A stretch of DNA of 64,000 nucleotides from positions 1-64,000 of the forward strand of contig CAYLUQ010000006.1 in NCBI GenBank assembly GCA_964386915.1. The letters are read 5' to 3'. Positions 30,799 to 40,353 of the stretch are shown here, piece by piece. Positions within the stretch are counted from its first letter, which is position 1; each line of letters begins with the position of its first letter. Below the pieces are notes generated by a model, which made no database searches, had not been told where the DNA came from, and worked only from the letters and a program-made list of their open reading frames with translations. Position numbers and translations under genes: made by a program. This DNA comes from JADHMP01 sp964386915 (GTDB lineage: Bacteria > Bacteroidota > Bacteroidia > Flavobacteriales > Flavobacteriaceae).

Positions 30799-32690
30799 GT
30801 TTTAGCTCCTTCAATAATTTGAGTAACTACTTCAGGGTTTAATAAGGTAGAGGTATCTCCCATATTAGAAATATCTTGACTAGCCACTTTGCGGAGGATT
30901 CTCCTCATAATTTTTCCAGATCGGGTTTTGGGCAAACCGGGCACAATTTGCACTTGATCGGGCTTGGCAATTGGGCCAATAATTTGTCGAACGGTTTCTT
31001 TAATTTCATCTACTAAATGGTCGGTGCCCTCTTGCTCATCACAAATAACAAAAGCGTATATCCCCTGTCCTTTTATATCGTGCGGATATCCTACCACGGC
31101 AGATTCTATCACTTTAGGATGTTCATTAATTGCATTTTCAACCTCGGCTGTTCCCATTCGATGCCCAGATACATTGATCACATCGTCTACACGCCCTAAA
31201 ATGCGTAAATAGCCATCGTGGTCTCTTTTGACCCCATCCCCTGTAAAATACATTCCGGGATAGGTCGAAAAATAAGTTTCTTTACAGCGCTTGTGATCCC
31301 CATAGGTGGTTCGAAGCATAGAGGGCCAAGGAAAGCGAATACAGAGGTTTCCTTCCACATTATTTCCTTTTAATTCATGCCCTTCTGCATCTACAATTAT
31401 GGGTTGAATGCCAGGCAAGGGTAAAGAGGCATGAGCCGGTTTATTAGGTGTAATTCCGGCTAAAGGGGCAATCATAATGCCTCCCGTTTCAGTTTGCCAC
31501 CACGTATCAACCAAAGGGCAATTGCCTTTTCCCACATGGGTGTGATACCAATGCCAAGCCTCCTCATTGATAGGTTCCCCAACAGAACCAATCACTTTGA
31601 GTGAATTGAGCGAATAGGGTTCTAGGGGGCTCAAACCGTGTGCCTGCAAGGCACGAATGGCTGTGGGTGCTGTGTAGAATTGATTTACTTTATACTTGTC
31701 TATAATCTCCCAAAATCGTCCAGCATGTGGAAAGGTAGGCACTCCTTCAAACATGAGAGTAGTGGCCCCTGCCAATAAAGGGCCATAAACGATATAGGAG
31801 TGTCCTGTAATCCAACCCACGTCAGCAGTACACCAATAAATGTCGTCTTCTTCATATTGAAATACATTTACAAAAGAATAGTGGCTGTAGACCATATAGC
31901 CTGCGGTAGTGTGCACTACCCCTTTGGGTTTTCCGGTAGAACCAGAGGTATAGAGGATAAACAACAAGTCTTCAGCATCTAAAGAAGCTGCTTGGTGTGT
32001 AAGGGGTTTGTTTTCAATTGCTTCATGCCACCACATGTCACGCCCCTGCTTCATTTCAATAGGTGTTTTAGTGCGTTGATAGACGATTACTTTTTCAACC
32101 GAAGAAGTCTTTTCAAGAGCTTCATCTACGACTTCTTTAACCGGAATATTTTTAGCTCCTCTAAAGTTACCATCTGAAGTTAAAACCATCTTAGCTTGAC
32201 AATCTTCAATGCGATCGGCGAGGGCACTGGAAGAAAACCCTGCAAAAACCACGGAGTGCACCGCCCCAACTCGCGCACAGGCCAGCATAGCAATAGCCGC
32301 TTCTGGCACCATGGGCATATAAATAATTACCCGGTCTCCCTTTTGGATTCCTTCAGCTTCTAGTGTATTGGAAAATTGACAAGTCAATTCAAACAATTCT
32401 CGATAGGATATTTTACGCGTTTTTTCATTGGGGTCATTCGGTTCCCACAAAATGGCAGTCTTATTGGCATGGGTTTTCAGATGTCGTTCAAAAATATTTT
32501 CGGTAATATTTAATTGTGCATTTTCAAACCATTTAATGTTAGGGCCATCAAAATCCCAATTCAGAACCTTATCCCAAGGCTTTTGCCAAGTAAAAGTAGC
32601 GGCTATCTCCTCCCAAAAAACTTCAGGTTGAGCAATACTTTTTTCATATTGGTGCACATAGTCGGCAAGGGAATTGATTTTTTGGCTCAT
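30795..32690 (-). CDS. acs: Acetyl-CoA synthetase
   Basis: The 631-residue AMP-forming ligase makes acetyl-CoA from acetate and ATP. Visible motifs: P-loop YTSGSTGKPKGV, WWQTETGG, YFTGDGVKRD, GRVDDVINVSGHR and the regulatory/catalytic Lys in LPKTRSGKIMRR near the C-terminus. Length is standard for bacterial Acs. It follows a sodium:solute symporter, DUF4212 and hydroxylase genes on the same strand, which points to uptake plus activation of acetate or a related acid. Confidence 0.94.
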   Translation of the reverse strand: MSQKINSLADYVHQYEKSIAQPEVFWEEIAATFTWQKPWDKVLNWDFDGPNIKWFENAQLNITENIFERHLKTHANKTAILWEPNDPNEKTRKISYRELFELTCQFSNTLEAEGIQKGDRVIIYMPMVPEAAIAMLACARVGAVHSVVFAGFSSSALADRIEDCQAKMVLTSDGNFRGAKNIPVKEVVDEALEKTSSVEKVIVYQRTKTPIEMKQGRDMWWHEAIENKPLTHQAASLDAEDLLFILYTSGSTGKPKGVVHTTAGYMVYSHYSFVNVFQYEEDDIYWCTADVGWITGHSYIVYGPLLAGATTLMFEGVPTFPHAGRFWEIIDKYKVNQFYTAPTAIRALQAHGLSPLEPYSLNSLKVIGSVGEPINEEAWHWYHTHVGKGNCPLVDTWWQTETGGIMIAPLAGITPNKPAHASLPLPGIQPIIVDAEGHELKGNNVEGNLCIRFPWPSMLRTTYGDHKRCKETYFSTYPGMYFTGDGVKRDHDGYLRILGRVDDVINVSGHRMGTAEVENAINEHPKVIESAVVGYPHDIKGQGIYAFVICDEQEGTDHLVDEIKETVRQIIGPIAKPDQVQIVPGLPKTRSGKIMRRILRKVASQDISNMGDTSTLLNPEVVTQIIEGAKT

Positions 32691-32712
32691 AATTTAAAAC
32701 CTATTTGATTGT

Positions 32713-34413
32713 TTAATGAATTTGAATTTCTTTGGCGCTTCCTGCTCCTCTTGGAAAGCGAATGTTCTCAGTAAGTTCTTGCACTTTCTGAGGGGGTGCA
32801 GCGGTGAGACGCGAAACTACCAAGGCTATTGCAAAATTGAACAGCATGCCCAATGTTCCAATGCCTTCGGGTGTTATGCCAAACCAATAACCTTCTGGAG
32901 TTCCTGGACCTCCTAATTGAGGTTTAAAGTAGATAATATAGATGGCTGTGAAGAGGATGCCCACAATCATTCCTGATAGTGCTCCCTCCCGATTCATCCG
33001 TTTGTCAAAAATACCTAGGATGATGGCAGGGAAAAAAGAAGATGCCGCCAAACCAAAAGCTAACGCCACCACTTGTGCCACAAAACCCGGTGGATTGAGC
33101 CCTGCAATACCGGCCGCAACCACTGCCACGGCAATGGCAATACGCGCTGCCCAAAGCTCCCCTTTTTCAGAGATATCGGGTTTTAGGTAGTTCTTTAATA
33201 AATCATGTGAAATAGAAGTAGAAATCACCAACAACAAACCGGCTGCCGTAGAAAGAGCAGCTGCTAATCCACCGGCCACTACCAACCCAATAACCCAAGG
33301 AGGGAGGTTGGCAATTTCGGGGTTGGCCAATACGATGATATCTCGATCTACAATTAATTCATTTTGCTCAGCAGCGGCTACATATTGAATAATGCCATCG
33401 TCATTTTTGTCTTCAAAACTCAACAAACCGGTGTTTTCCCAATTTTTGAACCATCCCGGCACTTGTGTATAGGGTGTGTTGGAAAGGGTGGTAATGATAT
33501 TGGCGCGAGCAAAAGCGGCTACAGCAGGAGCTGTGGTATATAAAATAGCGATAAACAACAAGGCCCAACCAGCTGAAATACGGGCATCCTTCACGCGAGG
33601 TACGGTAAAAAAGCGCACAATGACATGAGGCAAACCAGCGGTTCCAAACATGAGGGCTGCTGTGATGAAAAATAAATTGATGGTATTACCAGAATCTACT
33701 TTGGTATATTGGTCAAAGCCAAGATCAACGGTAAGTTGATTGAGTTTATCGAGCAGGTAGACGCCATCAGTTGTTTTACTGCCAAAGCCTAATTGGGGAA
33801 TGGGGTTGCCGGTGAATTGCAGGGAAATAAAAATGGCAGGCACTGTAAAGGCAAAAATGAGCACACAAAATTGAGCTACTTGGGTGTAGGTAATTCCTTT
33901 CATCCCTCCTAAAACGGCATAAAAAAACACTATGGCTATGCCAATGAGCACACCCGTGTCGAAGGGCACATCTAAAAAACGTGCAAAGGCCACCCCCACT
34001 CCCTTCATTTGTCCTACCACATAGGTAAAAGACACAAACAAGGCACAAATGAGCGCCACCAAACGGGCATTTTTAGAATAATAGCGTTCACCGATAAAAT
34101 CGGGCACCGTAAATTTTCCAAACTTTCTTAGATAGGGGGCTAAAAGCAGGGCTAACAAAACATAGCCGCCAGTCCAGCCCATGAGATATTGAGACCCAGA
34201 GTAGCCCATAAAGGCAATGAGTCCCGCCATGGAGAGAAAAGAAGCTGCTGACATCCAATCTGCTGCTGTGGCCATTCCATTGGCAATGGGATTAATGCCT
34301 CCTCCGGCCACATAAAATTCATCGGTTGATCCGGCACGGGAAATGATAGCAATGACAATGTAGAGTATAAAAGTGCCGCCTACAAATAGATAGGTCCAGG
34401 TTTGTGCATCCAT
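32713..34413 (-). CDS. Sodium:solute symporter (acetate permease ActP-like)
   Basis: The 566-residue transporter has about 13 membrane helices and SSS-family motifs (MATAADWMSAASFLSMAGLIA, GGMKGITYTQVAQF, ALSTAAGLLLVISTSISHDLL). ActP-type members carry acetate and short-chain acids. Together with the DUF4212 small subunit upstream (18 nt) and acs downstream (22 nt) it forms the common DUF4212-SSS-Acs arrangement. Substrate is inferred from context. Confidence 0.88.
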   Translation of the reverse strand: MDAQTWTYLFVGGTFILYIVIAIISRAGSTDEFYVAGGGINPIANGMATAADWMSAASFLSMAGLIAFMGYSGSQYLMGWTGGYVLLALLLAPYLRKFGKFTVPDFIGERYYSKNARLVALICALFVSFTYVVGQMKGVGVAFARFLDVPFDTGVLIGIAIVFFYAVLGGMKGITYTQVAQFCVLIFAFTVPAIFISLQFTGNPIPQLGFGSKTTDGVYLLDKLNQLTVDLGFDQYTKVDSGNTINLFFITAALMFGTAGLPHVIVRFFTVPRVKDARISAGWALLFIAILYTTAPAVAAFARANIITTLSNTPYTQVPGWFKNWENTGLLSFEDKNDDGIIQYVAAAEQNELIVDRDIIVLANPEIANLPPWVIGLVVAGGLAAALSTAAGLLLVISTSISHDLLKNYLKPDISEKGELWAARIAIAVAVVAAGIAGLNPPGFVAQVVALAFGLAASSFFPAIILGIFDKRMNREGALSGMIVGILFTAIYIIYFKPQLGGPGTPEGYWFGITPEGIGTLGMLFNFAIALVVSRLTAAPPQKVQELTENIRFPRGAGSAKEIQIH

Positions 34414-34431
34414 TAAATTAAGTAGATTAGT

Positions 34432-34686
34432 TTAAACTTCATCAACATGGTGTTTTTTGTCTAAACGATTCATCAGATAGACATAGACAAAAATGAGTAT
34501 CACAAAACAGTAGATAGACCCTTGTTGGGCAAACCAAAAACCTAGAGGAAAGCCTCCTAAGTGAAATTGATTGAGATAGTCGGCAAAGACAATGCCAAAT
34601 AAAAAGGAAACCAAAAACCAAATGGCTAGTAGAATAGCCAAATAGCGAAGATTACTTTTCCAGTATTGTTGTTTTTCTGTACTCAT
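34432..34686 (-). CDS. DUF4212 small membrane subunit of the solute symporter
   Basis: The 84-residue protein has two membrane helices (YLAILLAIWFLVSFLFGIVF and FWFAQQGSIYCFVILIFVYVYL) and the family YW start and FPLGFWFAQQGS motif. DUF4212 proteins are nearly always next to an SSS symporter and are thought to be its partner, like subunit M. It precedes the symporter by 18 nt. Confidence 0.88.
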   Translation of the reverse strand: MSTEKQQYWKSNLRYLAILLAIWFLVSFLFGIVFADYLNQFHLGGFPLGFWFAQQGSIYCFVILIFVYVYLMNRLDKKHHVDEV

Positions 34687-34731
34687 TTTGTTGTTTGAAG
34701 ATATGAATTATTTGTTTGCTTTTGTTGAAGC

Positions 34732-35715
34732 TTAAGCTTCTTGGACTAGTTGTTGCTTGATGACAGCAGCCGTTTTATGGTCACCGGTGTGACTCCACCC
34801 AGGAGGCATCACAATATATTTGAGTTTATTGAGAAGTCCTGGAGCTTTGATCACATCCTGAACAAGCGTAATGATTTCACCAAAATAGATATCCCAAAAA
34901 CTACCAGAGTTATAGGTTCTCGTAATGCCATATTCAGGTTTAATATCTGTTTGTTCTTCTTGATAGGTTCCAAAAACACGATCCCAAATGTTGAGTAGGT
35001 TGCAATAGTTGGTGTCTATATAGAGTGGATTTCGGGCATGATGCACCCGATGATGTGAAGGGGTGAGAACAATTTTATTGAGAAAACCAAAACGAGCATC
35101 TTGAACTAAATTTTCGCCAACATGAATAAAGGCTCCGTAGGTACCATCAACAAACATGATGACAAAGAGCATGGTGGGATCAACGCCCAAGAGGATACAA
35201 ATGGTAGTTCTAATGGTATCGGCATAAGGCCCCTCCAGAAAAAAGTGAGCGTAAGTTACACTCAAATTCATATCCTCTGGGGTATGGTGTGTGGCATGAA
35301 AACACCAAAATAAGCGCACTTTATGACCTAAAAAATGATAGATAAAATGGGCAAATTCCCAAATGACATAGCCTATTATAAAGCCATACCAAGTGCTGGG
35401 TATTTGCCAAAGTGCATAGGAACTAAAGAAGCCAATGCACAGGGCCACCATTCCAATGGCAATAAATCGACCAATGATTCTGTTAGCTACATAAATTAGA
35501 AAGGCAATTTTATATACTTTGGCTTGCGGTTTTTTATAAATTCTCCCTAAGGTTAATTCTAACACCACAAGTAGGGGAATGATGGGGGCAATAAGAGCCG
35601 TTATGCCCTGATAGGTTAAGAGTGCTTCGTAGTTTCCCGATGCCAAAATGTCGAAGAAACGACTCACGCCAAAAAAACCCACTACTTCATTCCACAGTCC
35701 TTCTAAAAATTCCAT
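34732..35715 (-). CDS. Sterol desaturase / fatty acid hydroxylase family protein
   Basis: The 327-residue integral membrane di-iron enzyme shows the eight-histidine pattern: HFIYH, HATHH and SHHRVHH, with the first two separated by the GHKVRLFWCF segment. Family members hydroxylate or desaturate lipids (sterols, fatty acids, carotenoids) with O2. The substrate is unknown; bacteria of this group do not usually make sterols, so a fatty acid or other lipid is more likely. It is the first gene of the run leading to DUF4212, symporter and acs (45-nt gap), though the functional link is not obvious. Confidence 0.82.
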   Translation of the reverse strand: MEFLEGLWNEVVGFFGVSRFFDILASGNYEALLTYQGITALIAPIIPLLVVLELTLGRIYKKPQAKVYKIAFLIYVANRIIGRFIAIGMVALCIGFFSSYALWQIPSTWYGFIIGYVIWEFAHFIYHFLGHKVRLFWCFHATHHTPEDMNLSVTYAHFFLEGPYADTIRTTICILLGVDPTMLFVIMFVDGTYGAFIHVGENLVQDARFGFLNKIVLTPSHHRVHHARNPLYIDTNYCNLLNIWDRVFGTYQEEQTDIKPEYGITRTYNSGSFWDIYFGEIITLVQDVIKAPGLLNKLKYIVMPPGWSHTGDHKTAAVIKQQLVQEA

Positions 35716-35806
35716 ATTTCTATTTTAAAACTTAAATATAGAAATTTTAACCATCATTTTGAAGAGGGCTATTGATAGGAATCAAAAAATAGAAACAAAT
35801 GTTGAC

Positions 35807-38008
35807 TTAAAGATTGAGCCAGTAGGTCAATTTTAGATTGATTGACCTAAAATTAGGGAGTATGCCCCCTTGGGTGTAGTAGTTATCATTATAAACCAAA
35901 AACAAATCAGAGAGTGGAGCAAACCGCCACTGCAAGCGCGAATTAATGCCAAAGTTGTCGTTTTGGTTGCTAAATTGAATGAGAGTTGACCAAAAAAGAG
36001 ATTTAGAGAAAGTGAACTCTACTTTAGGACTAAGTAGCATGATATCGGCGGTAGGATAGGGCTCTGGCAAAACAACACGATTGTAGTCCCATTGCATGGT
36101 GAATAAAAATCGAGGTTGAACACGCAATACTCCAGTGCCACTAAAAGAAAACCGTTTGCCATTGAAAAATGAACCATAGGACCACTCACTGATAAAACTC
36201 AATGGCCTGGAAACATTAGACTCATAGCTCATGCCCCACTCGGTGAAATGATAACCTTGATTGCCCGGGATGGGTATGCCACCATCGGTTCGGGTGGGGT
36301 CAAAAGAATCTAGCAAAAACACATATTGCCGACGGGATTGCAGTTCTAGTTTAGACTGATTTTTAAATTCTAGTTCATAAAAACTCCACACGTTATGATC
36401 GGTTTTTTTATAGTTATTGTCTTGTGAAAACCACATAAAATTGAAAACTCTCAAATTATGCGAATTTATTTTTCCGGTTTTGGGGTAAAAGGTTCTCCCC
36501 ACAGATGTGCCTTGTTTCACAATGCCCGTTCTGGGAATAAAGCCTAGGTCAGATCTAAAATCTCGATCCACAAAAACCACATCTGAATAAATACGCCAGT
36601 CCCGTGTGTTGTATTGCACGCGCATTCGGGCAGAAAGGTTTCCTTCTAAATCACCAGGCTGAAAGGATTTATGTAAATACAGGTTAGAGGACCAAGTGTT
36701 GTCTTGAGAAACCAGATTACTGTCAAAGCCAATAACCGAATTAAATTGGTCTTCTTCGGAAAGGAAAGCGTAATCTTTAAAGGCTTGCCTATTGAGTGCA
36801 AAAACTCCTATTTGAGAGCGACTAAAAATACGACGCTGAAGCGTGAACATGGTGTTGTTGTTAGAAGCTATTTGGTTGTTTAAATCTTCTTGATTTTGGA
36901 TGCTTAAAAAACCTAATCGCCAATCTTGATTGAGTTTGCCACTCAATCGAACTCCTCCTAAAATATTATTCTGTATGGTGTTGTCCAGGCTGTCTTTGGC
37001 AATGCCTATTCTTCTCGAAAAGAAAGGGGTTGCATCTCTAAAACTACCATAACTCCCAAAGAGATCACTATTGTCAATAAAAAATTGTCTTTTTTCGGGT
37101 AATGAAATTTCAAAGCGAGTGAGGTTGGTCACTATATCATCTACCTCAACATTAGAAAAATCGGGATTGACTGTTATGTCTAAATTCATTCCATTTCCAA
37201 CAGCCACTTTTGCATCTCCACCATAAGTAAATTGTTGGTTGTTTTGATCGAGTTGAAAATCTTTAGAGGCCAATGTGTTTATATAAGGAATGATATAAAC
37301 CGGTGTTTTGCTTTTGCGTAGGGGTTTTTCAAATTCCAACTCTCCAAAAAAACCAAGATTAATTAACAATTGATTTTGAGGCACTCTTGCCCAGGTACTT
37401 TGTTCGTTGCTTTGCAAGTTCCAGCGGTAGGCTTGAAAACGCCAAGAAGTGGAACCTTCAGGAAATTTTAGAGAAGCAAAAGGAATAAGCATTTCGATGC
37501 TATAATAATCCTCTCCAATACTACTTTCTGAAACCCATTTGATGTCCCAAGTGGAATTGAAAGAATTGCGGGTGCTGCCGCCCTCAGAAATAAGCGATTC
37601 TCTTTGCACACCATAGGGACTTGCACCAAAATTAAAGGCGTTTATACCATCTTTAAAGGTGTCAAAAAGTACAGAAACATTGTCGGTGGTAGTGCCTCTA
37701 AAATCGCGCTTTAAGGAACTCACCACAAAGTTATTGTCTTTTCCATAGGCTTTAACCCCTATATATAGGTTATCGTTATCATAGACCACTTTAAGTATTG
37801 TGGGATATTTAGCTTTGATCGAATCGGTGGGAAAAAACTGCCAAAAAGCATCGGAGGCGTTGGCCTTTTCCCATACAGTTTCCTCTAATTTTCCATCAAT
37901 TTCAATGGGCTGGTCAATAAACTTCGCTAAAAGTTTGGGTGTTTCCTGAGCGGTTAGGGAGCATATAAAGAAGGTAAAACAAAAACTATAGAAATAGAAT
38001 TTAAACAT
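35807..38008 (-). CDS. DUF5916 outer-membrane protein with CBM9-like N-terminal domain
   Basis: From ATG 38008 the protein has 733 residues: signal peptide (MFKFYFYSFCFTFFICSLTAQ), then a CBM9-like sandwich domain (about 25-220, IDGKLEETVWEKANASDAFWQ), then a long DUF5916 part rich in alternating beta strands that ends in an aromatic residue pattern (LKLTYWLNL), typical for an outer-membrane barrel. Function is unknown; related genes sit near peptidase or transport genes. A longer frame from TTG 38038 adds a non-signal stretch and is less likely. Confidence 0.82.
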   Translation of the reverse strand: MFKFYFYSFCFTFFICSLTAQETPKLLAKFIDQPIEIDGKLEETVWEKANASDAFWQFFPTDSIKAKYPTILKVVYDNDNLYIGVKAYGKDNNFVVSSLKRDFRGTTTDNVSVLFDTFKDGINAFNFGASPYGVQRESLISEGGSTRNSFNSTWDIKWVSESSIGEDYYSIEMLIPFASLKFPEGSTSWRFQAYRWNLQSNEQSTWARVPQNQLLINLGFFGELEFEKPLRKSKTPVYIIPYINTLASKDFQLDQNNQQFTYGGDAKVAVGNGMNLDITVNPDFSNVEVDDIVTNLTRFEISLPEKRQFFIDNSDLFGSYGSFRDATPFFSRRIGIAKDSLDNTIQNNILGGVRLSGKLNQDWRLGFLSIQNQEDLNNQIASNNNTMFTLQRRIFSRSQIGVFALNRQAFKDYAFLSEEDQFNSVIGFDSNLVSQDNTWSSNLYLHKSFQPGDLEGNLSARMRVQYNTRDWRIYSDVVFVDRDFRSDLGFIPRTGIVKQGTSVGRTFYPKTGKINSHNLRVFNFMWFSQDNNYKKTDHNVWSFYELEFKNQSKLELQSRRQYVFLLDSFDPTRTDGGIPIPGNQGYHFTEWGMSYESNVSRPLSFISEWSYGSFFNGKRFSFSGTGVLRVQPRFLFTMQWDYNRVVLPEPYPTADIMLLSPKVEFTFSKSLFWSTLIQFSNQNDNFGINSRLQWRFAPLSDLFLVYNDNYYTQGGILPNFRSINLKLTYWLNL

Positions 38009-38083
38009 GAAATTGCTTTTCAAGTCATTTAGACTCAAGAGTGGTGTTAAGGTTTAAATGACTCCAAAATTTATTTTTGGTTG

Positions 38084-38158
38084 TGGGTGTTACTGGATTC
38101 GAACCGGTGACCTCTACCCTGTCAAGGTAGCGCTCTAAACCAACTGAGCTAAACACCC
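38084..38158 (-). tRNA. tRNA-Val (anticodon GAC)
   Basis: Minus-strand cloverleaf of 75 nt: acceptor GGGTGTT/AACACCC with discriminator A, D-arm GCTC/GAGC, anticodon arm CTACC-TTGACAG-GGTAG (anticodon GAC, reading GTC), T-loop TTCGAAT. CCA is not encoded. One oddity: the T-stem ACCGG/CCAGT has a C-A mismatch at its middle pair, where GGTTCGAATCC-type stems normally pair fully. Confidence 0.93.
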
Positions 38159-38169
38159 TATTGTGGTGG

Positions 38170-38177
38170 CAAATATA
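38170..38177 (-). promoter_or_regulatory. Predicted promoter -7 box (TATATTTG) of tRNA-Val
   Basis: Minus-strand TATATTTG ends 11 nt before the tRNA 5' end, a good distance for a short precursor leader. The remaining space to the DUF2147 gene (to 38371) holds no open frame, only a 6-bp hairpin (GCATTG/CAATGC) near 38248-38269. Confidence 0.5.
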
Positions 38178-38371
38178 ATTTAAATTTTAGAGGTCTGTTG
38201 TGCATAAAGAACCAAAAAAATGAGAACGAAAATAATTTTTATGTGCATTGGTTTTTCCAACAATGCGGGGTTTAGAAGGCAAGACCCTTTACAAACAAAT
38301 TTATACTGAAACTTGATTAAGTGAAGAGGTTTATTGACCCCTAACTCGGTTAGATTTGAGGTGTATGGGGA

Positions 38372-38788
38372 TTAGATTTTACGTTTCCAAATTTGGGTTC
38401 TGCCCAAAAGCGAAAAGCCTAAATAACCTCTTACTTTGAGGGTGTTTTCATCTATAAATTCAATATAACAGTCATATTCTTTTCCAGATTTTGGGTCTAA
38501 AATGGTGCCCTCTTCCCAACCCTCCTCAGTTTTAACTAAATTATTGACAATCACCATACCGGCAATGGATTGATTTTTGAGTGTTCCTTTACAATTTTCG
38601 CAGCGTTTACCCTGATCTTCTGGCAACAAAAGCGTTTCAATTTTTCCAAAAAGCTTATTGTCTTTTTGATAAAACACGACTTCCGATTTTTCGAGTCCGG
38701 TTTCATCGTCTGTGGTTATCCAAGTATCTTCAATGGTTGGGGTTTGCGGTGTTGTTAACAACAGCATAAACAAAATAAGTGTGGTCAT
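38372..38788 (-). CDS. DUF2147 family secreted protein
   Basis: From ATG 38788 the protein has 138 residues: a short signal (MTTLILFMLLLTTPQ) and a DUF2147 domain (WITTDDETGLEKSEVVFYQKDNKLFGKIETLL, IVNNLVKTEEGWEEGTILDPKSGKEY, ENTLKVRGYLGFSLLGRTQIWKR). DUF2147 is a small lipocalin-like or beta-rich domain with no known activity. The CENC pair in the loop (KRCENCKG) could form a disulfide. The longer frame to 38836 overlaps the divergent gene's leader and is less likely. Confidence 0.82.
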   Translation of the reverse strand: MTTLILFMLLLTTPQTPTIEDTWITTDDETGLEKSEVVFYQKDNKLFGKIETLLLPEDQGKRCENCKGTLKNQSIAGMVIVNNLVKTEEGWEEGTILDPKSGKEYDCYIEFIDENTLKVRGYLGFSLLGRTQIWKRKI

Positions 38789-38839
38789 GGTGCTAAAAAA
38801 AAAATAGTTAATTTGGTTAAAAATACAATTAATCAAGAA

Positions 38840-39046
38840 ATGAAGCGCATTTCAGCAATTATTTGGGTGTTAGCCGTTTTAATTCCTTTGGGAAGTTTTA
38901 TTTATTTTATTGACAAGCAATTGATTAGTGGTTTTTTAAAACAAGCCCAAACAGAAAAGCACTATCTTTTTCTTTTGGTTTTGTTGTTGGGGGTTGGCAC
39001 GCTAATAGGTTTGGTGCTCTATGCCGATCGAAAATCTTCCAAATAA
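38840..39046 (+). CDS. Small two-helix membrane protein
   Basis: A 68-residue protein from ATG 38840 with two membrane helices (AIIWVLAVLIPLGSFIYFI and YLFLLVLLLGVGTLIGLVLY). No family recognised. It is divergent from the DUF2147 gene and 35 nt before the flavin reductase gene. The frame is well formed with helix, basic loop, helix, so I think it is real. Confidence 0.6.
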   Translation: MKRISAIIWVLAVLIPLGSFIYFIDKQLISGFLKQAQTEKHYLFLLVLLLGVGTLIGLVLYADRKSSK

Positions 39047-39063
39047 AGCCCAAAAACAATCCT

Positions 39064-39071
39064 TATCTTTG
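39064..39071 (+). promoter_or_regulatory. Predicted promoter -7 box (TATCTTTG) of the flavin reductase gene
   Basis: TATCTTTG matches TAnnTTTG and ends 10 nt before ATG 39082, predicting a very short leader. No clear -33 box. Confidence 0.5.
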
Positions 39072-39081
39072 GCCCAAAAAG

Positions 39082-39708
39082 ATGCTACATTTCGATGCCA
39101 CCGCCATTGGGGCTATGGATAAAATTTACCGCCTCAACTTAATCAACAGTGTTACAGGCTACAAATCTGCTCATTTAATTGGAACACGTTCAGAAACGGG
39201 TGCCACCAACCTTGCCGTTTTTAGCTCTGTTATCCATTTGGGCAGCAATCCCCCACTGATTGGGTTTATATTGCGCCCCACAACTGTTCCACGTCATACC
39301 TATCAAAATTTAAAAGCAACGGGAATTTTTACCCTTAATGCCATTACCAAAAATCAAATTGCTGATGCACATCATACCTCGGCCAAATATCCTCAAGAAA
39401 TTTCTGAGTTTGATCAAACCCAATTAGAGGCAGAATTTAAACCCAATTGCAGTGCCCCATTTGTTAAAGGGGCTCCCATACAAATGGCCTGTCGCTTTGA
39501 AAATGAATATCATATTAAAGAAAATGACACCCTACTCCTAGTAGGAGCGGTGCAACACCTCTATGTAGCAAACACTATGGTAGGTGAAGATGGATGGGTG
39601 ACGCTAGAGAAAGAAAACGTTGTGGCCATAAACGGTTTAGATGGCTATGCGCTTCCGCAACTTTTGGAACGTTTTGCCTATGCTAGACCAAATCCACAAA
39701 AAAAATAA
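39082..39708 (+). CDS. Flavin reductase family protein
   Basis: The 208-residue FMN-binding split-barrel protein shows SVTGYKSAHLIGTRSETGATNLAVFSSVIHLGSNPPLIGFILRP in sequence-family order (conserved N-A-F and PP-IGF regions) and the later HTYQNLKATGIFTLNAI. Members are NAD(P)H:flavin oxidoreductases or flavoprotein oxygenase partners. The substrate is not known. The next gene, an O-methyltransferase, starts 3 nt after it. Confidence 0.83.
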   Translation: MLHFDATAIGAMDKIYRLNLINSVTGYKSAHLIGTRSETGATNLAVFSSVIHLGSNPPLIGFILRPTTVPRHTYQNLKATGIFTLNAITKNQIADAHHTSAKYPQEISEFDQTQLEAEFKPNCSAPFVKGAPIQMACRFENEYHIKENDTLLLVGAVQHLYVANTMVGEDGWVTLEKENVVAINGLDGYALPQLLERFAYARPNPQKK

Positions 39709-39711
39709 ATA

Positions 39712-40353
39712 GTGAAAGGATTGGATCCTCAATGGTGGGACTATGCCTTTGCACATAGTGATGCTGTTCCGGCACTCTTGCAGGCCCTAGAACGCGAAAC
39801 CTTTCAAAAGGTTTTGCAACCCCGTATGCTTAGTGGACCACTTCAGGGACGCTTCTTGAGTTTTCTTTCCAAACTCATGCGCCCAAACACTATTTTAGAA
39901 ATAGGCACTTTCACTGGCTATGCCACCCTCTGCTTGGCAGAAGGATTAGACCCAAAAGGCAAAATCCACACTATTGATTGCAATGAAGAATTGGTTGAAC
40001 TTCAACAAAAATATTTTCAGCAAGCTCCACAAGCGAATCAAATTAAGTCCTATTTAGGAATGGCTTTAGACGTCTTGCCTCAACTAGAAGGGCCTTTTGA
40101 TTTGGTCTATCTCGATGCGGATAAGATTAACTATGGTCATTATTTTGACCTTGTTCTTCCCAAAATGACCAAAGGAGGACTTCTCCTATCGGACAATGTG
40201 TTATGGGATGGAAAAGTTTTAGAAGACCCCAATCCAAAAGATTTGGTCACAAAAGCCCTGCAAGCTTATAATAAAAAACTTAAAAATGATCCTCGAGTGG
40301 AAAGTTTGCTTTTGCCCCTGCGGGATGGACTCACTTTGAGCAGGGTGCTTTAA
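39712..40353 (+). CDS. O-methyltransferase, class I SAM-dependent (caffeoyl-CoA OMT-like)
   Basis: The 213-residue enzyme has SAM motif ILEIGTFTGYATLCLAEGL, metal-site Asp in YLDADKINYGHYF and LLLSDNVLWDG. Related bacterial proteins methylate catechols or tRNA (TrmR-like); the target is uncertain. It starts at GTG 39712, the only start before the conserved WWDYAFAHSD region. Its stop shares 4 nt (TTAA) with the convergent tatA stop. Confidence 0.88.
   Translation: MKGLDPQWWDYAFAHSDAVPALLQALERETFQKVLQPRMLSGPLQGRFLSFLSKLMRPNTILEIGTFTGYATLCLAEGLDPKGKIHTIDCNEELVELQQKYFQQAPQANQIKSYLGMALDVLPQLEGPFDLVYLDADKINYGHYFDLVLPKMTKGGLLLSDNVLWDGKVLEDPNPKDLVTKALQAYNKKLKNDPRVESLLLPLRDGLTLSRVL

Noticed and set aside
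38159..38371. Possible small RNA between tRNA-Val and the DUF2147 gene
   Set aside because: Only a 6-bp hairpin with an AT-rich surround is seen; no promoter-terminator pair and no known RNA family.
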